Origin: Oscillospiraceae bacterium
GTDB taxonomy: Bacteria; Bacillota; Clostridia; Oscillospirales; Ruminococcaceae
Reading direction: 5' to 3'
Assembly (NCBI GenBank): GCA_025757845.1
Contig: CP107211.1
Span: forward strand, 1,984,001 to 2,048,000
Length of the DNA stretch: 64,000 bases
The notes beneath the pieces are model-generated. The model searched no databases and was not told the origin of the DNA. It saw nothing but the letters and a program-made list of their open reading frames with translations. Of the stretch, positions 7,536 through 18,397 are shown piece by piece. The translations under genes and the position numbers were made by a program. Each line of letters opens with the position of its first letter. Position 1 is the first letter of the stretch.

Positions 7536-10130
7536 TTGAAAAATGAAACTAAGATGCGGCCTGCGATAAAAAACCGTATCCTCGCAGTTTTGGCAGTGCT
7601 GCTGCTCGGCGTCGGTATTTTGACAAGCTGCGTTGTCTTTACGGATTTTATGTCGCACATCATCTACGAGGAAAGCACTGCACACCTTACGGAGATCTAC
7701 CATCAGGCAAACCAGACCCTTTACAATAAGGTATCCCTCAACTGGGGCGTCATGCGGATGTGGACACCTTATCTGGAATGTGCGCAAAGCGACGCCGATG
7801 TCCGCTCTTTCCTTGCACAAGCAAAAGAAGAATACCAGTTTACAGATTTTTTCTTCGTCTCACGGGATGGCTCCTATATCACGCTGGACGGAGAACAAGG
7901 CTATCTCGATCTGGGACGAATGCTGTCGCAGCTGGTTCTGGAGCAGCAGCCTATCGTGGCAAACTCGGTCGTACCGGACAAGCCGGAGATCATGGTGTTT
8001 GCAGTCCCCACGGAAAAAGGCAGCTATCAGGGCTTTGCGTACGAGGCCATTGCCGTCACCTACAACAACAAAGATCTGGTGGACTCGCTGAAGATCTCTG
8101 CTTTTGAGGGGCACGGCAGCACCTTTGCCGTGCTACCGGATGGCCGTGTGGTGCTGGACAGCAGCAGTGAAGATATGCGCGGCGTGCACAACATCCTTGC
8201 CATGCTCAAGAATTCGGCTGGTTTTACGGCAGAACAGATCACTGCCCTGCAAAAGGCTTTTGCCGCCGGGAAGAGCGGCAGCCTTGAGTTTTCCATCCAT
8301 GGCGTCAGCTATTACATGGTTTATGGTTCTGCCGCCTTCCAGAACTGGACGATCCTTGGCATTGCTCCCAAAAGCGTTGTGAACGCCAATATGAACCGGC
8401 TGCAATACACCACCATGGCCGTGATGAGCAGCATCGTGGGAATGCTGGCCGTTGCCGTTTTGCTGCTGGTGGTACAGAGCAACCGGCAAAAGCTGCGGAA
8501 AAAGGATCAGCAGCTGCTGGCGCGCGAGGAGCTGTTCTCAAGCCTTTCCCGCAACGTGGACGACGTGTTCCTGATGATCGACACCGGCACCGGCAAGGTG
8601 GAATACATCAGCCCCAACGTCCGGCGCATTCTGGGCATCTCCACTGAAGCGGTGCAGGAGGATTTCCACGTTCTATGTTCTGCCGGGGGCTATCATTGCA
8701 GATCACGGCTGGACGATTTGATGCAGATGGAGCCGGGCACGCAGCAGGAATGGAATCGGGAGTTTATCCATCAAGAGACCGGCGAGCCGCGCTATATCCA
8801 TGTGACCGGCTTTATCAATGATGCGCAGGGTGCAAAAAAGTGCATCGTGGATCTGTCTGACCGCACAGGCGAGCACCAGACCACGCTGGCGGTGGAAGCC
8901 GCACTGGAAGTAGCCGAAAAGGCCAGCAAGGCCAAGACGGACTTCCTTTCCAACATGAGCCACGACATCCGCACCCCCATGAACGCCATCATCGGCATTA
9001 CTACCCTGATGAAAAACGAGCTGCACCAGCCGGAAAAACTGGCCGAGCATCTGGCCAAGCTGGAAACCTCCGGGCAGCTGCTGCTGGGCATCATCAACGA
9101 TATTCTGGATATGAGCCGGATCGAGAGCGGCAAGACTACCCTGAATGTGGAAAAGATGAACCTGCCTCAGCAGATCAGCCAGCTGGACAGCATCATCCAC
9201 CAGCAGGCAGGCCAGCGCCGCCAGACCTTTACGGTAAACACCCTTGTGCAGCACGAAAACGTGCTGGCCGACCCCAACCGCCTGAATCAGGTGCTGATGA
9301 ACATCCTCTCCAATGCGGTCAAGTACACGCCCACCGGTGGGCACATCCGGCTGAAGGTAGAGGAGCTTACCCATACCGAGCATTACGCCAAATACCGCTT
9401 TGTGGTGCAGGATGACGGCATCGGCATGAGCGAGGACTTTCAAAAGACCCTTTTTGACCCCTTTACCCGGGAGGAAAAATCCGGCATCAACAAGGTGCAG
9501 GGCACCGGTCTTGGCATGGCCATCACCAGGAGCATCGTAGACCTGATGGGCGGTTCCATCAGCGTGGAGAGTGCCTCCGGCAAAGGCACCCGCTTTGAGG
9601 TGGTGCTGGAATTGCCGATTGATACCGAGGCAGACACGGCACAAAAGGCGCAGGCGCTCCCGGAGGAAGATGACGCCGTTTCTCCCCTGTCCGGGATGAA
9701 GTTCCTCTGCGCCGAGGATAACGCCCTCAACGCTGAAATTCTGCAGATGCTGCTGGAGACCAGGGGTGCCAGCTGCACCATCTGCTCCAACGGTCAGGAG
9801 ATCGTGGATGCCTTTGCCAGCGTAAAGCCCGGCGATTATGACATGATTTTGATGGACGTGCAGATGCCGGTGATGGACGGTTTGGAAGCCACCCGCCGCA
9901 TCCGCAATGGCGAAAACCCGCTGGGACGCACCATCCCCATCCTTGCCATGACCGCCAATGCCTTCCTTGAGGATATGCAAAAGAGCAAGGAGGCCGGCAT
10001 GGACGAGCATCTGTCCAAGCCCGTGGACATCAGCGCTCTGGAGCAGACGGTGAAGCGCTTCCGCGTTACCCCCCCCCCGAAAATAAATAGCGGTACATCA
10101 CGCTTTCGCAGACAGTTAAAACACGCATGA
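7536..10130 (+). CDS. Hybrid histidine kinase with extracytoplasmic sensor, PAS, HisKA, HATPase and receiver
   Basis: 864 aa from the TTG at 7536 (AGGGAG at 7521-7526); the ATG at 7554 is an alternative. A transmembrane helix near the N-terminus is followed by a Cache-like extracellular domain of about 270 residues, a second helix, a PAS-like segment (VEYISPNVRRILGIS), HisKA with SHDIRTPMN (phospho-His476), an HATPase with N, G1 and G2 boxes (GTGLGMAIT), and a receiver with [10 protein letters not shown] run of ten C (10069-10078) lies at the end of the receiver. Reading through it adds an odd basic tail that stops one base before the next gene. No HPt protein or DNA-binding regulator is encoded nearby. 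Confidence 0.9.
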   Translation: MKNETKMRPAIKNRILAVLAVLLLGVGILTSCVVFTDFMSHIIYEESTAHLTEIYHQANQTLYNKVSLNWGVMRMWTPYLECAQSDADVRSFLAQAKEEYQFTDFFFVSRDGSYITLDGEQGYLDLGRMLSQLVLEQQPIVANSVVPDKPEIMVFAVPTEKGSYQGFAYEAIAVTYNNKDLVDSLKISAFEGHGSTFAVLPDGRVVLDSSSEDMRGVHNILAMLKNSAGFTAEQITALQKAFAAGKSGSLEFSIHGVSYYMVYGSAAFQNWTILGIAPKSVVNANMNRLQYTTMAVMSSIVGMLAVAVLLLVVQSNRQKLRKKDQQLLAREELFSSLSRNVDDVFLMIDTGTGKVEYISPNVRRILGISTEAVQEDFHVLCSAGGYHCRSRLDDLMQMEPGTQQEWNREFIHQETGEPRYIHVTGFINDAQGAKKCIVDLSDRTGEHQTTLAVEAALEVAEKASKAKTDFLSNMSHDIRTPMNAIIGITTLMKNELHQPEKLAEHLAKLETSGQLLLGIINDILDMSRIESGKTTLNVEKMNLPQQISQLDSIIHQQAGQRRQTFTVNTLVQHENVLADPNRLNQVLMNILSNAVKYTPTGGHIRLKVEELTHTEHYAKYRFVVQDDGIGMSEDFQKTLFDPFTREEKSGINKVQGTGLGMAITRSIVDLMGGSISVESASGKGTRFEVVLELPIDTEADTAQKAQALPEEDDAVSPLSGMKFLCAEDNALNAEILQMLLETRGASCTICSNGQEIVDAFASVKPGDYDMILMDVQMPVMDGLEATRRIRNGENPLGRTIPILAMTANAFLEDMQKSKEAGMDEHLSKPVDISALEQTVKRFRVTPPPKINSGTSRFRRQLKHA

Positions 10131-10131
10131 T

Positions 10132-11898
10132 ATGGAAGAAGGTCAGAACTTGAACGATCATCCAACGACACTTTCCGAAGTGGAACACTACTACCAGGAG
10201 CGCGAGCAGCGGCTGTTGGAAAAACTGCATCAACAGGAAGCCGCCCTTACTGTAGCGGAGCAAACGCTGAAACAGTTGATCAAAAATCAGAAAGCACAGC
10301 TGGACGAAACAAACCAGCTGCATGCCACACAGGAACGGGCATTCAAAGAAGAACTTTATCGAGATTCTCTGACAGGTGCTTACAACCGCCGCTATTACGA
10401 AGAAGTTGTCCGTAAGTCCATCGGCCCGGCAGGAATCGCATTGCTGGATGTGGATGATTTCAAGATATGCAACGATGCATACGGGCATTACGCAGGAGAT
10501 ATGGCACTGAAAACGGCGACAAAAGCCATTCAATCCTGTATCCGGGAGTCGGATCTGCTCATCCGTTACGGAGGAGACGAGTTTCTGCTGGTCTTACCCG
10601 GCATTCCGGGAGATTTTTTGCAGACCAAACTGGAACAGATCCACACGGCCGCACAGATGGCATCTGTACCCGGCTATTCGCATTTCCGCATCTCGCTGAG
10701 CATCGGCGGAACGATACAGACCATTACCGACCCCATGGAAAACATTGTTCGCCGTACAGATTGGCTGATGTATCAGGCAAAGTGCCGCAAGAATGCCGTT
10801 ATGGTGGAGATTCCGGGGCGCAGCCTGGCCGCACCGGAAACGCTTTTGCAGGAAAAATCCCGGGTCCTGCTTGTGGACGACTCTAAAATGAACCGCATGA
10901 TGCTGGCAGAGATTTTAGGAGATCGTTACCACGTTCTGGAAGCAGAAAACGGAAAAGAATGCATTGAAAAATTGCAGGAGGAAGCCGGAAACATTGCACT
11001 GGTTCTGCTGGACATCAATATGCCCGTTATGGACGGATTTGAAGTGCTGAAAGCCATGAATGCCAACCACACCATCGAGGATACCCCGGTCATTATGATC
11101 TCCAGCGAGGACTCTGATGCAGCGATCCGGCGTTCCTACGAACTGGGTGCAAGTGATTATGTCAATCGCCCCTTTGATGCGCGCATCGTGTACCGCCGCG
11201 CGACCAATACCATCAAGCTGTACGCCAAGCAGCGGCGGCTGGTGCAGATGGTTTCTGACCAGATCCGTGCCCGTGAAAACAATACGGATATGCTGGTGGG
11301 TGTTCTGAGTCATATCGTAGAATTCCGCAACGGTGAAAGCGGTCTCCATGTGCGGCACATCCGTATCATCACAGAAACGCTGCTCCACTGTCTATTGGAG
11401 GTCAGCAACAAGTACTCGATCTCCGCCGAACAGCAGGATTTGATCCCGCTGGCCTCTGCCCTGCACGACATCGGCAAGATCGGCATTGCCGACAAGATCC
11501 TCAACAAGCCCGGCAAACTGACCCCGGAGGAATTTGAAGTCATCAAGACCCACAGCCTGCTGGGAGCCGAGATGCTGCAAAATCTGGATAATTTTGGCGA
11601 GCAACCTTTGCTGCAAACCGCCTATGAGATCGCCCGCTGGCACCACGAACGCTGGGATGGGCACGGCTACCCGGATGGACTGAAGGGCGATGAGATCCCC
11701 ATCAGTGCACAACTGGTCTCGCTGGCAGATGTGTATGATGCACTGACCAGCGAGCGCTGCTATAAAAAATCCTTCTCCCACGAAAAAGCTATGCAGATGA
11801 TCCTGAACGGCGAGTGTGGAGCGTTCAACCCGCTGCTGCTGCAATGTCTGACGGATATCCAGGCCGACCTGAAAGAAGAATTACAGCAGCACAACTGA
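10132..11898 (+). CDS. GGDEF - receiver - HD-GYP cyclic-di-GMP protein
   Basis: 588 aa. An N-terminal coiled coil (residues 10-70) precedes a GGDEF domain with an intact RYGGDEF (147-151) and an RESD I-site five residues upstream, so it should make c-di-GMP with product inhibition. A receiver follows (LVDDSKMN, DINMPVMDG). An HD-GYP domain has HDIGKIGI (His445) and HHERWDGHGYP near 510, complete for c-di-GMP hydrolysis. Synthase and hydrolase motifs are thus on one chain with a receiver between them. The start lies one base after the kinase stop, with no clear ribosome site, which points to translational coupling. It is the only obvious output protein on the element. Confidence 0.92.
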   Translation: MEEGQNLNDHPTTLSEVEHYYQEREQRLLEKLHQQEAALTVAEQTLKQLIKNQKAQLDETNQLHATQERAFKEELYRDSLTGAYNRRYYEEVVRKSIGPAGIALLDVDDFKICNDAYGHYAGDMALKTATKAIQSCIRESDLLIRYGGDEFLLVLPGIPGDFLQTKLEQIHTAAQMASVPGYSHFRISLSIGGTIQTITDPMENIVRRTDWLMYQAKCRKNAVMVEIPGRSLAAPETLLQEKSRVLLVDDSKMNRMMLAEILGDRYHVLEAENGKECIEKLQEEAGNIALVLLDINMPVMDGFEVLKAMNANHTIEDTPVIMISSEDSDAAIRRSYELGASDYVNRPFDARIVYRRATNTIKLYAKQRRLVQMVSDQIRARENNTDMLVGVLSHIVEFRNGESGLHVRHIRIITETLLHCLLEVSNKYSISAEQQDLIPLASALHDIGKIGIADKILNKPGKLTPEEFEVIKTHSLLGAEMLQNLDNFGEQPLLQTAYEIARWHHERWDGHGYPDGLKGDEIPISAQLVSLADVYDALTSERCYKKSFSHEKAMQMILNGECGAFNPLLLQCLTDIQADLKEELQQHN

Positions 11899-11937
11899 AC
11901 AGCGGATGCAATAAAGACAGGAGAACGAAAAGCCCGA

Positions 11938-12765
11938 ATGAAGCACAGAATCTCACGCCGTGCATTTCTGCGCGGCTGCACGCTGCTGGCGGCATCTGCT
12001 GCCGTTGGCAGTCTGACTTCCTGCGGCGGAACGGACGCAACGGACAGTGATCTTCCGCAGATCCTTGTGGGAAGCGATACCTATCCGCCCTATATTTATC
12101 TGAACAATGACGGCATTCCCGCCGGGATCGACGTGGAGATCGCCACCGAAGCATTCCGCCGCATGGGGTATGCTGCCCGGTTTGAACCGATCGATTGGGA
12201 GCAAAAAACAAATCTGGTGGAAAGCGGCACCATCGACTGTATCTGGGGCTGCTTTTCCATGGATGGACGCGAGGAGATATACCGCTGGGCGGGGCCCTAC
12301 ATGGTGAGCCGTCAGGTGGTTGCAGTGGATGCCGACAGCAGCATCCGGACACTCGGCGACCTTGCCGGAAAGACCGTCGCCGTGCAGAGCACCGGCAAGC
12401 CGGAGGAGATCTTCCTCAGCGGCTCTGATCCGCGCATCCCGCAAGCGGTCGATGTGTTCAGCATCGAAGACCGCAGCGTGCAGTATGCGATGCTGGCCTG
12501 CGGCTACGTGGATGCCATCGCTGCCCATGAAACGGCCATCCTGCAATACATGAAGGACAATTTTGTGGAGTTCCGCATCCTCGAAGAACCGCTGCTGGTC
12601 ACCGGCCTGGGCATCGCCTTTGCAAAAAATGACAGCCGTGGGCTGGACAGCCAGCTAAACGCTGTTCTTGCGCAGATGCGCACAGACGGCACACTGGAGC
12701 AGATCCTTGGCCGATATCTTGAGCATGCTTCGCAGTATCTGGAGGTAGACACCATTGGCACATAA
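11938..12765 (+). CDS. Family-3 (amino-acid-type) solute-binding lipoprotein
   Basis: 275 aa. The signal has SRRAFLR at 6-12 and a lipobox SLTSC with Cys29. The mature part is an SBP_bac_3 domain: [13 protein letters not shown], then [40 protein letters not shown] and [10 protein letters not shown]. No ABC permease or ATPase gene is nearby, so transport is unlikely. Its stop overlaps the next gene, a sensor kinase, so it is probably a periplasmic-type sensory partner. Confidence 0.88.
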   Translation: MKHRISRRAFLRGCTLLAASAAVGSLTSCGGTDATDSDLPQILVGSDTYPPYIYLNNDGIPAGIDVEIATEAFRRMGYAARFEPIDWEQKTNLVESGTIDCIWGCFSMDGREEIYRWAGPYMVSRQVVAVDADSSIRTLGDLAGKTVAVQSTGKPEEIFLSGSDPRIPQAVDVFSIEDRSVQYAMLACGYVDAIAAHETAILQYMKDNFVEFRILEEPLLVTGLGIAFAKNDSRGLDSQLNAVLAQMRTDGTLEQILGRYLEHASQYLEVDTIGT

Positions 12766-15334
12766 AAACAGAAACCTTCCGGATACATGGAGATGGGGAA
12801 TCCATCTGATCATCGGCGTGCTTTTTATGGTCGGCATCGTTTTTTTCTCGAGTTGGCGGGCACTGCGCGCAACAGAGGAGCGTTTCTGCCAGACTCTTGA
12901 TTTTGTCAAATCGCAGTCCACCAGCTTTGAAAAGTACAATGATACCGTTGTTGCCAAAGCGCTCCGCCGCGCAGCGGTAGCGGTGCATCAGCTGGCACAG
13001 GACCCTGCGCTCGATTTTTCCGATCCACAGTGCCTGAACAAGCAGGTGGAGACGCTTTGGCTCACAGGGATCTCAGTTCTGGCCCCGGACGGTACGCTCC
13101 TGTGCGAATCCACAACGAACGGCATCGGCTATGCCCGGTTTGGAGAACAGCTCAAAAATGATACCGTTCTGGACGTTTTCTCTTACCTGCAAAAGACCTA
13201 CCTGAAGCGGGTCCTGCTGGAAGATGGGTCTGCCGTGGATGTTGCGGCATATCGGGCAGAAGACAACGATGTGATCCTGCTTGCCTACCGTTATACCCCG
13301 GCAGAATTCGTAGAGGGAACAGCTCTGTCCATCCAGAGCGTACTGGACGGCTACTCAGCTGAGACCAGCGGCACATTGTTCATCGTGCAGAACAATCAGG
13401 TCATTGCCTCTAACCGCCCGGAGCTGATCGGGCAGGGTGCTGCGGACAGTCCGCTGGTGCAGGGAATCCGCAAAACCGGGACCGCCGAAACGCTGACCCA
13501 TACCCACGATTGGAACGGCTCCGGCTGCTATTTTGGAATGTACTGCCATGGAAGATCTTTTGATCTCTATGCGTATACAGACGAAAAATCGGTCTTCCGT
13601 GAATCCCTTCCATCGATTCTGATGGCACTGGTCAGTTATATCCTGCTTGTAATGATCCTTCAGGTGCTGCGCAGACGCTCCGTGCAGGAGATGGAGCAGC
13701 AGAAAAAAGAACAGGAGAGGAAGTATCAGGCTCAGCTGGAGGAACAGAATCGCAAACTGGAGATCGCACTCCAGCACGAAGGGGTGGCAAACCGCGCCAA
13801 GCGGGAGTTCCTGTTCAACATGAGCCACGATATCCGTACTCCCATGAACGCCATCATTGGCTTCACCTCGCTGGCTGCGACCCATATTGATAATAAAGAA
13901 CAGGTACTGGACTACCTGAAAAAGATCTCGACCTCCAGCCAGCATCTGCTTTCCCTCATCAATGATGTGCTGGATATGAGCCGCATCGAGAGCGGAAAAG
14001 TAAAGATCGATGAAAAAGCGGTGCATCTGCCGGACCTCGTCCACGATGTTCGCTCCATCATTCAACCCAATGTTTCGGCAAAGCGGCTGTCGCTTTTCAT
14101 CGATACCATAGATGTGGAAAATGAGGACATCATCACCGACCCGCTGCGGCTGAACCAGATCTTGCTGAACATTTTGTCCAACGCCATCAAGTTCACTCCC
14201 ACAGGCGGCACGATCAGCCTCCGCATTGCCCAGAAGAACGGTGCGCCCAAGGGCCGTGGCTGCTATGAGTTCCGCATCAAGGACAATGGCATTGGTATGA
14301 GCGAAGAGTTCCAGAAACACATCTTTGAGGCGTTCAGCCGAGAGGAAAGCTCCACTGTCAGCGGCATTCAGGGCACCGGCCTGGGCATGTCCATCACCAA
14401 GAACATTGTGGACTTGATGGGCGGCACCATTGCCATTGAGAGCGAGCCGGGCAAGGGCAGCGAATTCATCGTAGATCTCTGTTTCGCACTCAGCGGACGA
14501 AAGGTGGAGCAGAAGCAGATCCCGCAGCTGGAAGGGCTGCGCGCATTGGTAGCGGATGACGATACAGACACCTGCCTGAGTGTCAGCACCATGCTGTCTA
14601 AGATCGGGATGCGGCCGGAGTGGACGATCTCCGGCCGGGAAGCGGTGATCCGCACCCGGTACGCCATGGAACAGGGCGATGAATTCAGCGTCTACATTAT
14701 CGACTGGCTGATCCCCGATATGAACGGCATCGAGGTCGTGCGGCAGATCCGCAAGATGATTGGGAAAAGCTGCCCCATCATCATTCTGACGGCCTACGAC
14801 TGGGCAGATATCGAAGAGGAAGCCCGCGCTGCCGGCGTGACCGCTTTCTGCGAAAAGCCGCTATTCCTTTCCCAATTGCGCAGAGTGCTGGCAGAACCGT
14901 TTGGTGCAGAGCCTATCCACGAACCATCGCAGCCAAATGCCTCCGGTTTCAAGGGAAAGAAACTTTTGCTGGTGGAGGACAATGCCTTGAACCGTGAGCT
15001 TGCGCAGGAGATCCTGAAGGAAGCGGGCTTTGCGGTGGACACTGCTGAGGATGGCGAGATCGCCGTCCGGAAGATGAAGCAGGCGGCCCCCTGGCAGTAC
15101 GACCTGATTTTAATGGATATCCAGATGCCCAAGATGGACGGCTACGAGGCGACACGGCAGATCCGTGCCCTGCCGGATGCTGCAAAGGCAGGCATTCCCA
15201 TTTTTGCAATGACAGCAAATGCCTTTGAAGAAGACCGCCAGAGTGCATTGAAGGCTGGGATGGACGGCCACATTGCAAAGCCGTTGGATATTCCGCACCT
15301 GCTGCAGGTTCTTGCAGATGTACTGAAATTATAA
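12755..15334 (+). CDS. Hybrid histidine kinase with two receivers
   Basis: 859 aa. The TTG at 12755 has GGAGG nine bases before it and overlaps the end of the binding-protein gene by 11 bases. Two membrane helices flank an extracellular sensor of about 240 residues. A coiled-coil linker leads to HisKA (SHDIRTPMN, His358), HATPase (GTGLGMSIT), a first receiver with [11 protein letters not shown] and a second receiver with [11 protein letters not shown]. The first receiver keeps the acidic start (ADDDTDT) and the Lys (EKPLF). A phosphorelay would need an HPt donor, which is not encoded in the element. Confidence 0.92.
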   Translation: MAHKNRNLPDTWRWGIHLIIGVLFMVGIVFFSSWRALRATEERFCQTLDFVKSQSTSFEKYNDTVVAKALRRAAVAVHQLAQDPALDFSDPQCLNKQVETLWLTGISVLAPDGTLLCESTTNGIGYARFGEQLKNDTVLDVFSYLQKTYLKRVLLEDGSAVDVAAYRAEDNDVILLAYRYTPAEFVEGTALSIQSVLDGYSAETSGTLFIVQNNQVIASNRPELIGQGAADSPLVQGIRKTGTAETLTHTHDWNGSGCYFGMYCHGRSFDLYAYTDEKSVFRESLPSILMALVSYILLVMILQVLRRRSVQEMEQQKKEQERKYQAQLEEQNRKLEIALQHEGVANRAKREFLFNMSHDIRTPMNAIIGFTSLAATHIDNKEQVLDYLKKISTSSQHLLSLINDVLDMSRIESGKVKIDEKAVHLPDLVHDVRSIIQPNVSAKRLSLFIDTIDVENEDIITDPLRLNQILLNILSNAIKFTPTGGTISLRIAQKNGAPKGRGCYEFRIKDNGIGMSEEFQKHIFEAFSREESSTVSGIQGTGLGMSITKNIVDLMGGTIAIESEPGKGSEFIVDLCFALSGRKVEQKQIPQLEGLRALVADDDTDTCLSVSTMLSKIGMRPEWTISGREAVIRTRYAMEQGDEFSVYIIDWLIPDMNGIEVVRQIRKMIGKSCPIIILTAYDWADIEEEARAAGVTAFCEKPLFLSQLRRVLAEPFGAEPIHEPSQPNASGFKGKKLLLVEDNALNRELAQEILKEAGFAVDTAEDGEIAVRKMKQAAPWQYDLILMDIQMPKMDGYEATRQIRALPDAAKAGIPIFAMTANAFEEDRQSALKAGMDGHIAKPLDIPHLLQVLADVLKL

Positions 15335-15352
15335 CACCATCCGACAAAAGCA

Positions 15353-15416
15353 AAAGCACCCGCAGCAGGCTTCGCAGAGGTTCTTGACCTCAGGAAGCGA
15401 ATGCTGCGGGTGCTTT
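15353..15416. terminator. Bidirectional terminator between convergent kinase genes
   Basis: The 15-bp inverted repeat AAAGCACCCGCAGCA (15353-15367) / its complement (15402-15416) lies between two kinase genes that run toward each other and has A/T flanks on both sides. Confidence 0.8.
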
Positions 15417-15443
15417 ATTTGTTTTGCATGACAGGCGTTTGGC

Positions 15444-18392
15444 TCACAGGATCTTGTGCAGCTCCTGCACCAGGTCGCTGATCACGATGGGTTTGGACAA
15501 AAAGCCATTCATGCCGCTTTCCAGCGCGTTGCAGCGATCCTCGTCGAATGCGTTGGCGGTCATGGCAAGGATCGGGATCTTTGCCCGAGCCGGGTCGTCC
15601 AGTGCACGGATCTTCCGGGTGGCAGTATAGCCATCCATCACCGGCATCTGCACATCCATCAGCACCAGATCATAGCTGCCCGGCGCTGCCGTGCAGACCT
15701 TTTCCACCGCCACTGCACCGTTTTCTGCCGTATCGACCCGGAAGCCGTACTCGCGCAGAATTTCCTGCGCGATCTCGCGGTTCAGCTCGTTGTCCTCCAC
15801 CAGCAGGATGCGCCTGCCCTTGAAGTCGGCATTCTTTTGGGGCAAAAGCTCCTGTGCCGCATCTGTCTGGTTCTGCCCGAGGGCGCTCATCAGGGTCTCG
15901 CGTAGGTCGGACATGAACATAGGCTTGGAGCAGAAGGCGGTCACACCGGCTGCCTTTGCCTCCACCTCAATATCCGACCAGTCGTAGGCGGTCAGGATAA
16001 TAATAGGTGTATCATCGTGCAGGCTGCGGATCTGACGGGTGACCTCAATGCCGTTCATATCCGGCAGACGCCAGTCGATGATATAGGCGTGGTAGACATC
16101 GCTCATCTCAATGGACTGCCGCGCGCGCAGCACCGCCTCCTTGCCGGAAAGGGTCCACTCGGCGCGCATCCCCACCTTGACCAGCATCTTTGTCACGCTG
16201 TCGCAGGTGTTGAAGTCGTCATCCACCACCAGCGCCTTCAGGCCTTCCAGCTCGGTGATCTTTTCCACCGGACGGTGCTCGTCCTGTGTGCGCATGGGCA
16301 GGCAGATGATAAACTCGCTGCCCTTGCCCTGCGCTGTCTGCACCTTGATGGTGCCGCCCATCATATCCACGATATTTTTGGTAATGGCCATGCCAAGGCC
16401 GGTACCCTGTATCCGGCTTACCGTGGAGGTGCGCTCCCGCTCGAAGGGTTCAAAGATCTTTTGCGCGAACTCCTGGCTCATACCAATGCCGTTGTCCTTG
16501 ATGCGGAACTCATACTGCCCGCAGCCGCGCACCTTACCGGCAAGCTGCCGCACCCGCACCGAGACCGTGCCGCCCGCCGGGGTAAACTTGATGGCGTTGG
16601 ACAGCAGGTTCAGCAAGATCTGGTTCAGCCGGGTCTTGTCACAGTAGACGTCCTCGTCGGTCACATCCATTGCATCCATGTAGAACTCCAGCTGCTTTGC
16701 GTAGATCTGCCCGCTGACGATGGTTTTCAGATCGTGCAGCACATCCGAAAGGTTGACCTCCACTTCCTCCAGATGGATCTTTCCGCTTTCAATGCGGCTC
16801 ATATCCAGCACATCGTTGATGAGGGAGAGCAGATGATTGCTGGATGCAAGGGTCTTGGAAAGGTAGTCCTTCACCCGGTCCTTATCGTCGATATTGCTGA
16901 TTGCCAGCGTGGTAAAGCCGATGATGGCGTTCATGGGGGTGCGGATATCGTGGGACATATTGGAAAGGAAGGTGCTCTTGGCGCGGTTGGCAGTCTCGGC
17001 GGCAGCAACGGCATCGGAAAGCGCCTGATTTACCTGTTTGTCGGCGGTGCGGTCGGACATGACAAGGATGTGTTTGGTTCTGCCCTCCACCTCGCTGCCC
17101 ATGGCAACGATGTGGAACCAGCGCCGCTCCCCGGTTTCCAGATGCACATACTCATCATCCCATTCGCGCTGCTGCCCGCTGAGAAGCCCTTCCAGATAGT
17201 TTTTATCGCGATCCGGGGAGTCCTTCGGGTGCAGCGCTGCCAGAACACGGGCATCCTGCCGGGCTTCTCTCCACGGGATGCCCAGCAGCCGCTCGATATT
17301 CGGGCTGACATAATCCACCTTGGCGGTCTCTGCATCCAGCATCAGGAAAACGTCGTCCACGTTCAGCGAGAGCTTTTTGAACAGCTCGTCCCGGTACGAG
17401 ATCTCGGTATTCTTCCGGCGCAGGTTCGTATGGCTTCTGCGCACAATGAGCAGAATGACCAGCACGGCCATGCCTACGGTGATGCCCGCCACGATCTGTA
17501 TGGTATGGAACCACAGCTTATCCAGACCGGCATTGACGACCCTGACCGGCACAAGCCCCAGCATCGTCCAGTTCTGGACCGCCGTGCCCTCGTAGACCAG
17601 ATAATAGCTGATGCCGCCCAGCGTCACCCTCAGGTTTCCGCTGCTGCCCTGCGCAAAGGCATCCGAAAGAGCAAGGACCTGTTTCTCAGAAAGGTCGGAA
17701 TGCTCGCGCAGCATGGCAATGAAGTTGTAGACCGTTTCCTTGCGGTTTACGGAATTATCGATGATCACCCGGCCGTCCGGGTAGATGACATAGTTGCTGG
17801 CATTGCCCTCAAAGGCAGAGTTGTCCAGCAATTTCAGCACCGCATCATTGTAGTAGGCGATGGCAATGGCATCATAGGCAAAGCCCCGGTAGCTGCCCTG
17901 CGTTTCGGGACAGATGAAAGCAAGCATCTGGGGCTTGCCGGGCAGCGCCGTGTTCATGACGATATCCTCGCCCTTGGAGAGCTTTTCGTCCAGATTGGTC
18001 TGTAAGCCAAGGTAGCCGGTCTCCCCGGTCACCGTCATATAGTTGCCGTCATAGGAAAGAAAGTAAAAGCCGACAAATCCGGTATTCTGCTGCGCTTTCT
18101 CGATATACGCCTGAATTTCGGCTTCATCGGAAGTGTTTTCCAAAAAGTCGTTGTACAAGTGCAGATAGGTCAGGTTTTTGCGCACCATCTCCTTCAGCAT
18201 ATTGTTGGATTTATGCAGCACTTCTTCCAGATGCGAGGTGCTTTCCTGATAGATGGTCTGGGACACAAACGAGATGTACCGGACGCCAAAACCGACTGCC
18301 AGCAAAACCAGAAGAAGGATCGCGGCAGCGGCAGACAGCCACCTTTGCCGGAAATGGCAGCTCCGTTTGGGTTTACGCTTTTCGTCTGCCAT
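15444..18392 (-). CDS. Hybrid histidine kinase with Cache-like sensor, PAS, HisKA, HATPase and two receivers
   Basis: 982 aa. The ATG at 18392 is preceded by GAGGTGAGGG and lies five bases after the lipoprotein stop. The extracellular sensor resembles the one in the kinase at 7536 (shared patterns [48 protein letters not shown]). Then come a PAS domain, HisKA with SHDIRTPMN (His481), HATPase (GTGLGMAIT), receiver 1 with [11 protein letters not shown] and receiver 2 with [11 protein letters not shown]. It is paired with an SBP/5'-nucleotidase-C lipoprotein exactly as its paralogue is, which suggests duplication and divergence of a two-gene sensor module. Confidence 0.92.
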   Translation of the reverse strand: MADEKRKPKRSCHFRQRWLSAAAAILLLVLLAVGFGVRYISFVSQTIYQESTSHLEEVLHKSNNMLKEMVRKNLTYLHLYNDFLENTSDEAEIQAYIEKAQQNTGFVGFYFLSYDGNYMTVTGETGYLGLQTNLDEKLSKGEDIVMNTALPGKPQMLAFICPETQGSYRGFAYDAIAIAYYNDAVLKLLDNSAFEGNASNYVIYPDGRVIIDNSVNRKETVYNFIAMLREHSDLSEKQVLALSDAFAQGSSGNLRVTLGGISYYLVYEGTAVQNWTMLGLVPVRVVNAGLDKLWFHTIQIVAGITVGMAVLVILLIVRRSHTNLRRKNTEISYRDELFKKLSLNVDDVFLMLDAETAKVDYVSPNIERLLGIPWREARQDARVLAALHPKDSPDRDKNYLEGLLSGQQREWDDEYVHLETGERRWFHIVAMGSEVEGRTKHILVMSDRTADKQVNQALSDAVAAAETANRAKSTFLSNMSHDIRTPMNAIIGFTTLAISNIDDKDRVKDYLSKTLASSNHLLSLINDVLDMSRIESGKIHLEEVEVNLSDVLHDLKTIVSGQIYAKQLEFYMDAMDVTDEDVYCDKTRLNQILLNLLSNAIKFTPAGGTVSVRVRQLAGKVRGCGQYEFRIKDNGIGMSQEFAQKIFEPFERERTSTVSRIQGTGLGMAITKNIVDMMGGTIKVQTAQGKGSEFIICLPMRTQDEHRPVEKITELEGLKALVVDDDFNTCDSVTKMLVKVGMRAEWTLSGKEAVLRARQSIEMSDVYHAYIIDWRLPDMNGIEVTRQIRSLHDDTPIIILTAYDWSDIEVEAKAAGVTAFCSKPMFMSDLRETLMSALGQNQTDAAQELLPQKNADFKGRRILLVEDNELNREIAQEILREYGFRVDTAENGAVAVEKVCTAAPGSYDLVLMDVQMPVMDGYTATRKIRALDDPARAKIPILAMTANAFDEDRCNALESGMNGFLSKPIVISDLVQELHKIL

Positions 18393-18397
18393 TTCCC

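Noticed and set aside
5549..7663. Long open frame of about 700 codons on the minus strand opposite the SBP lipoprotein
   Set aside because: It has no ribosome site or known domain and is the mirror of a GC-rich gene. The plus-strand gene has a signal peptide and clear domains.
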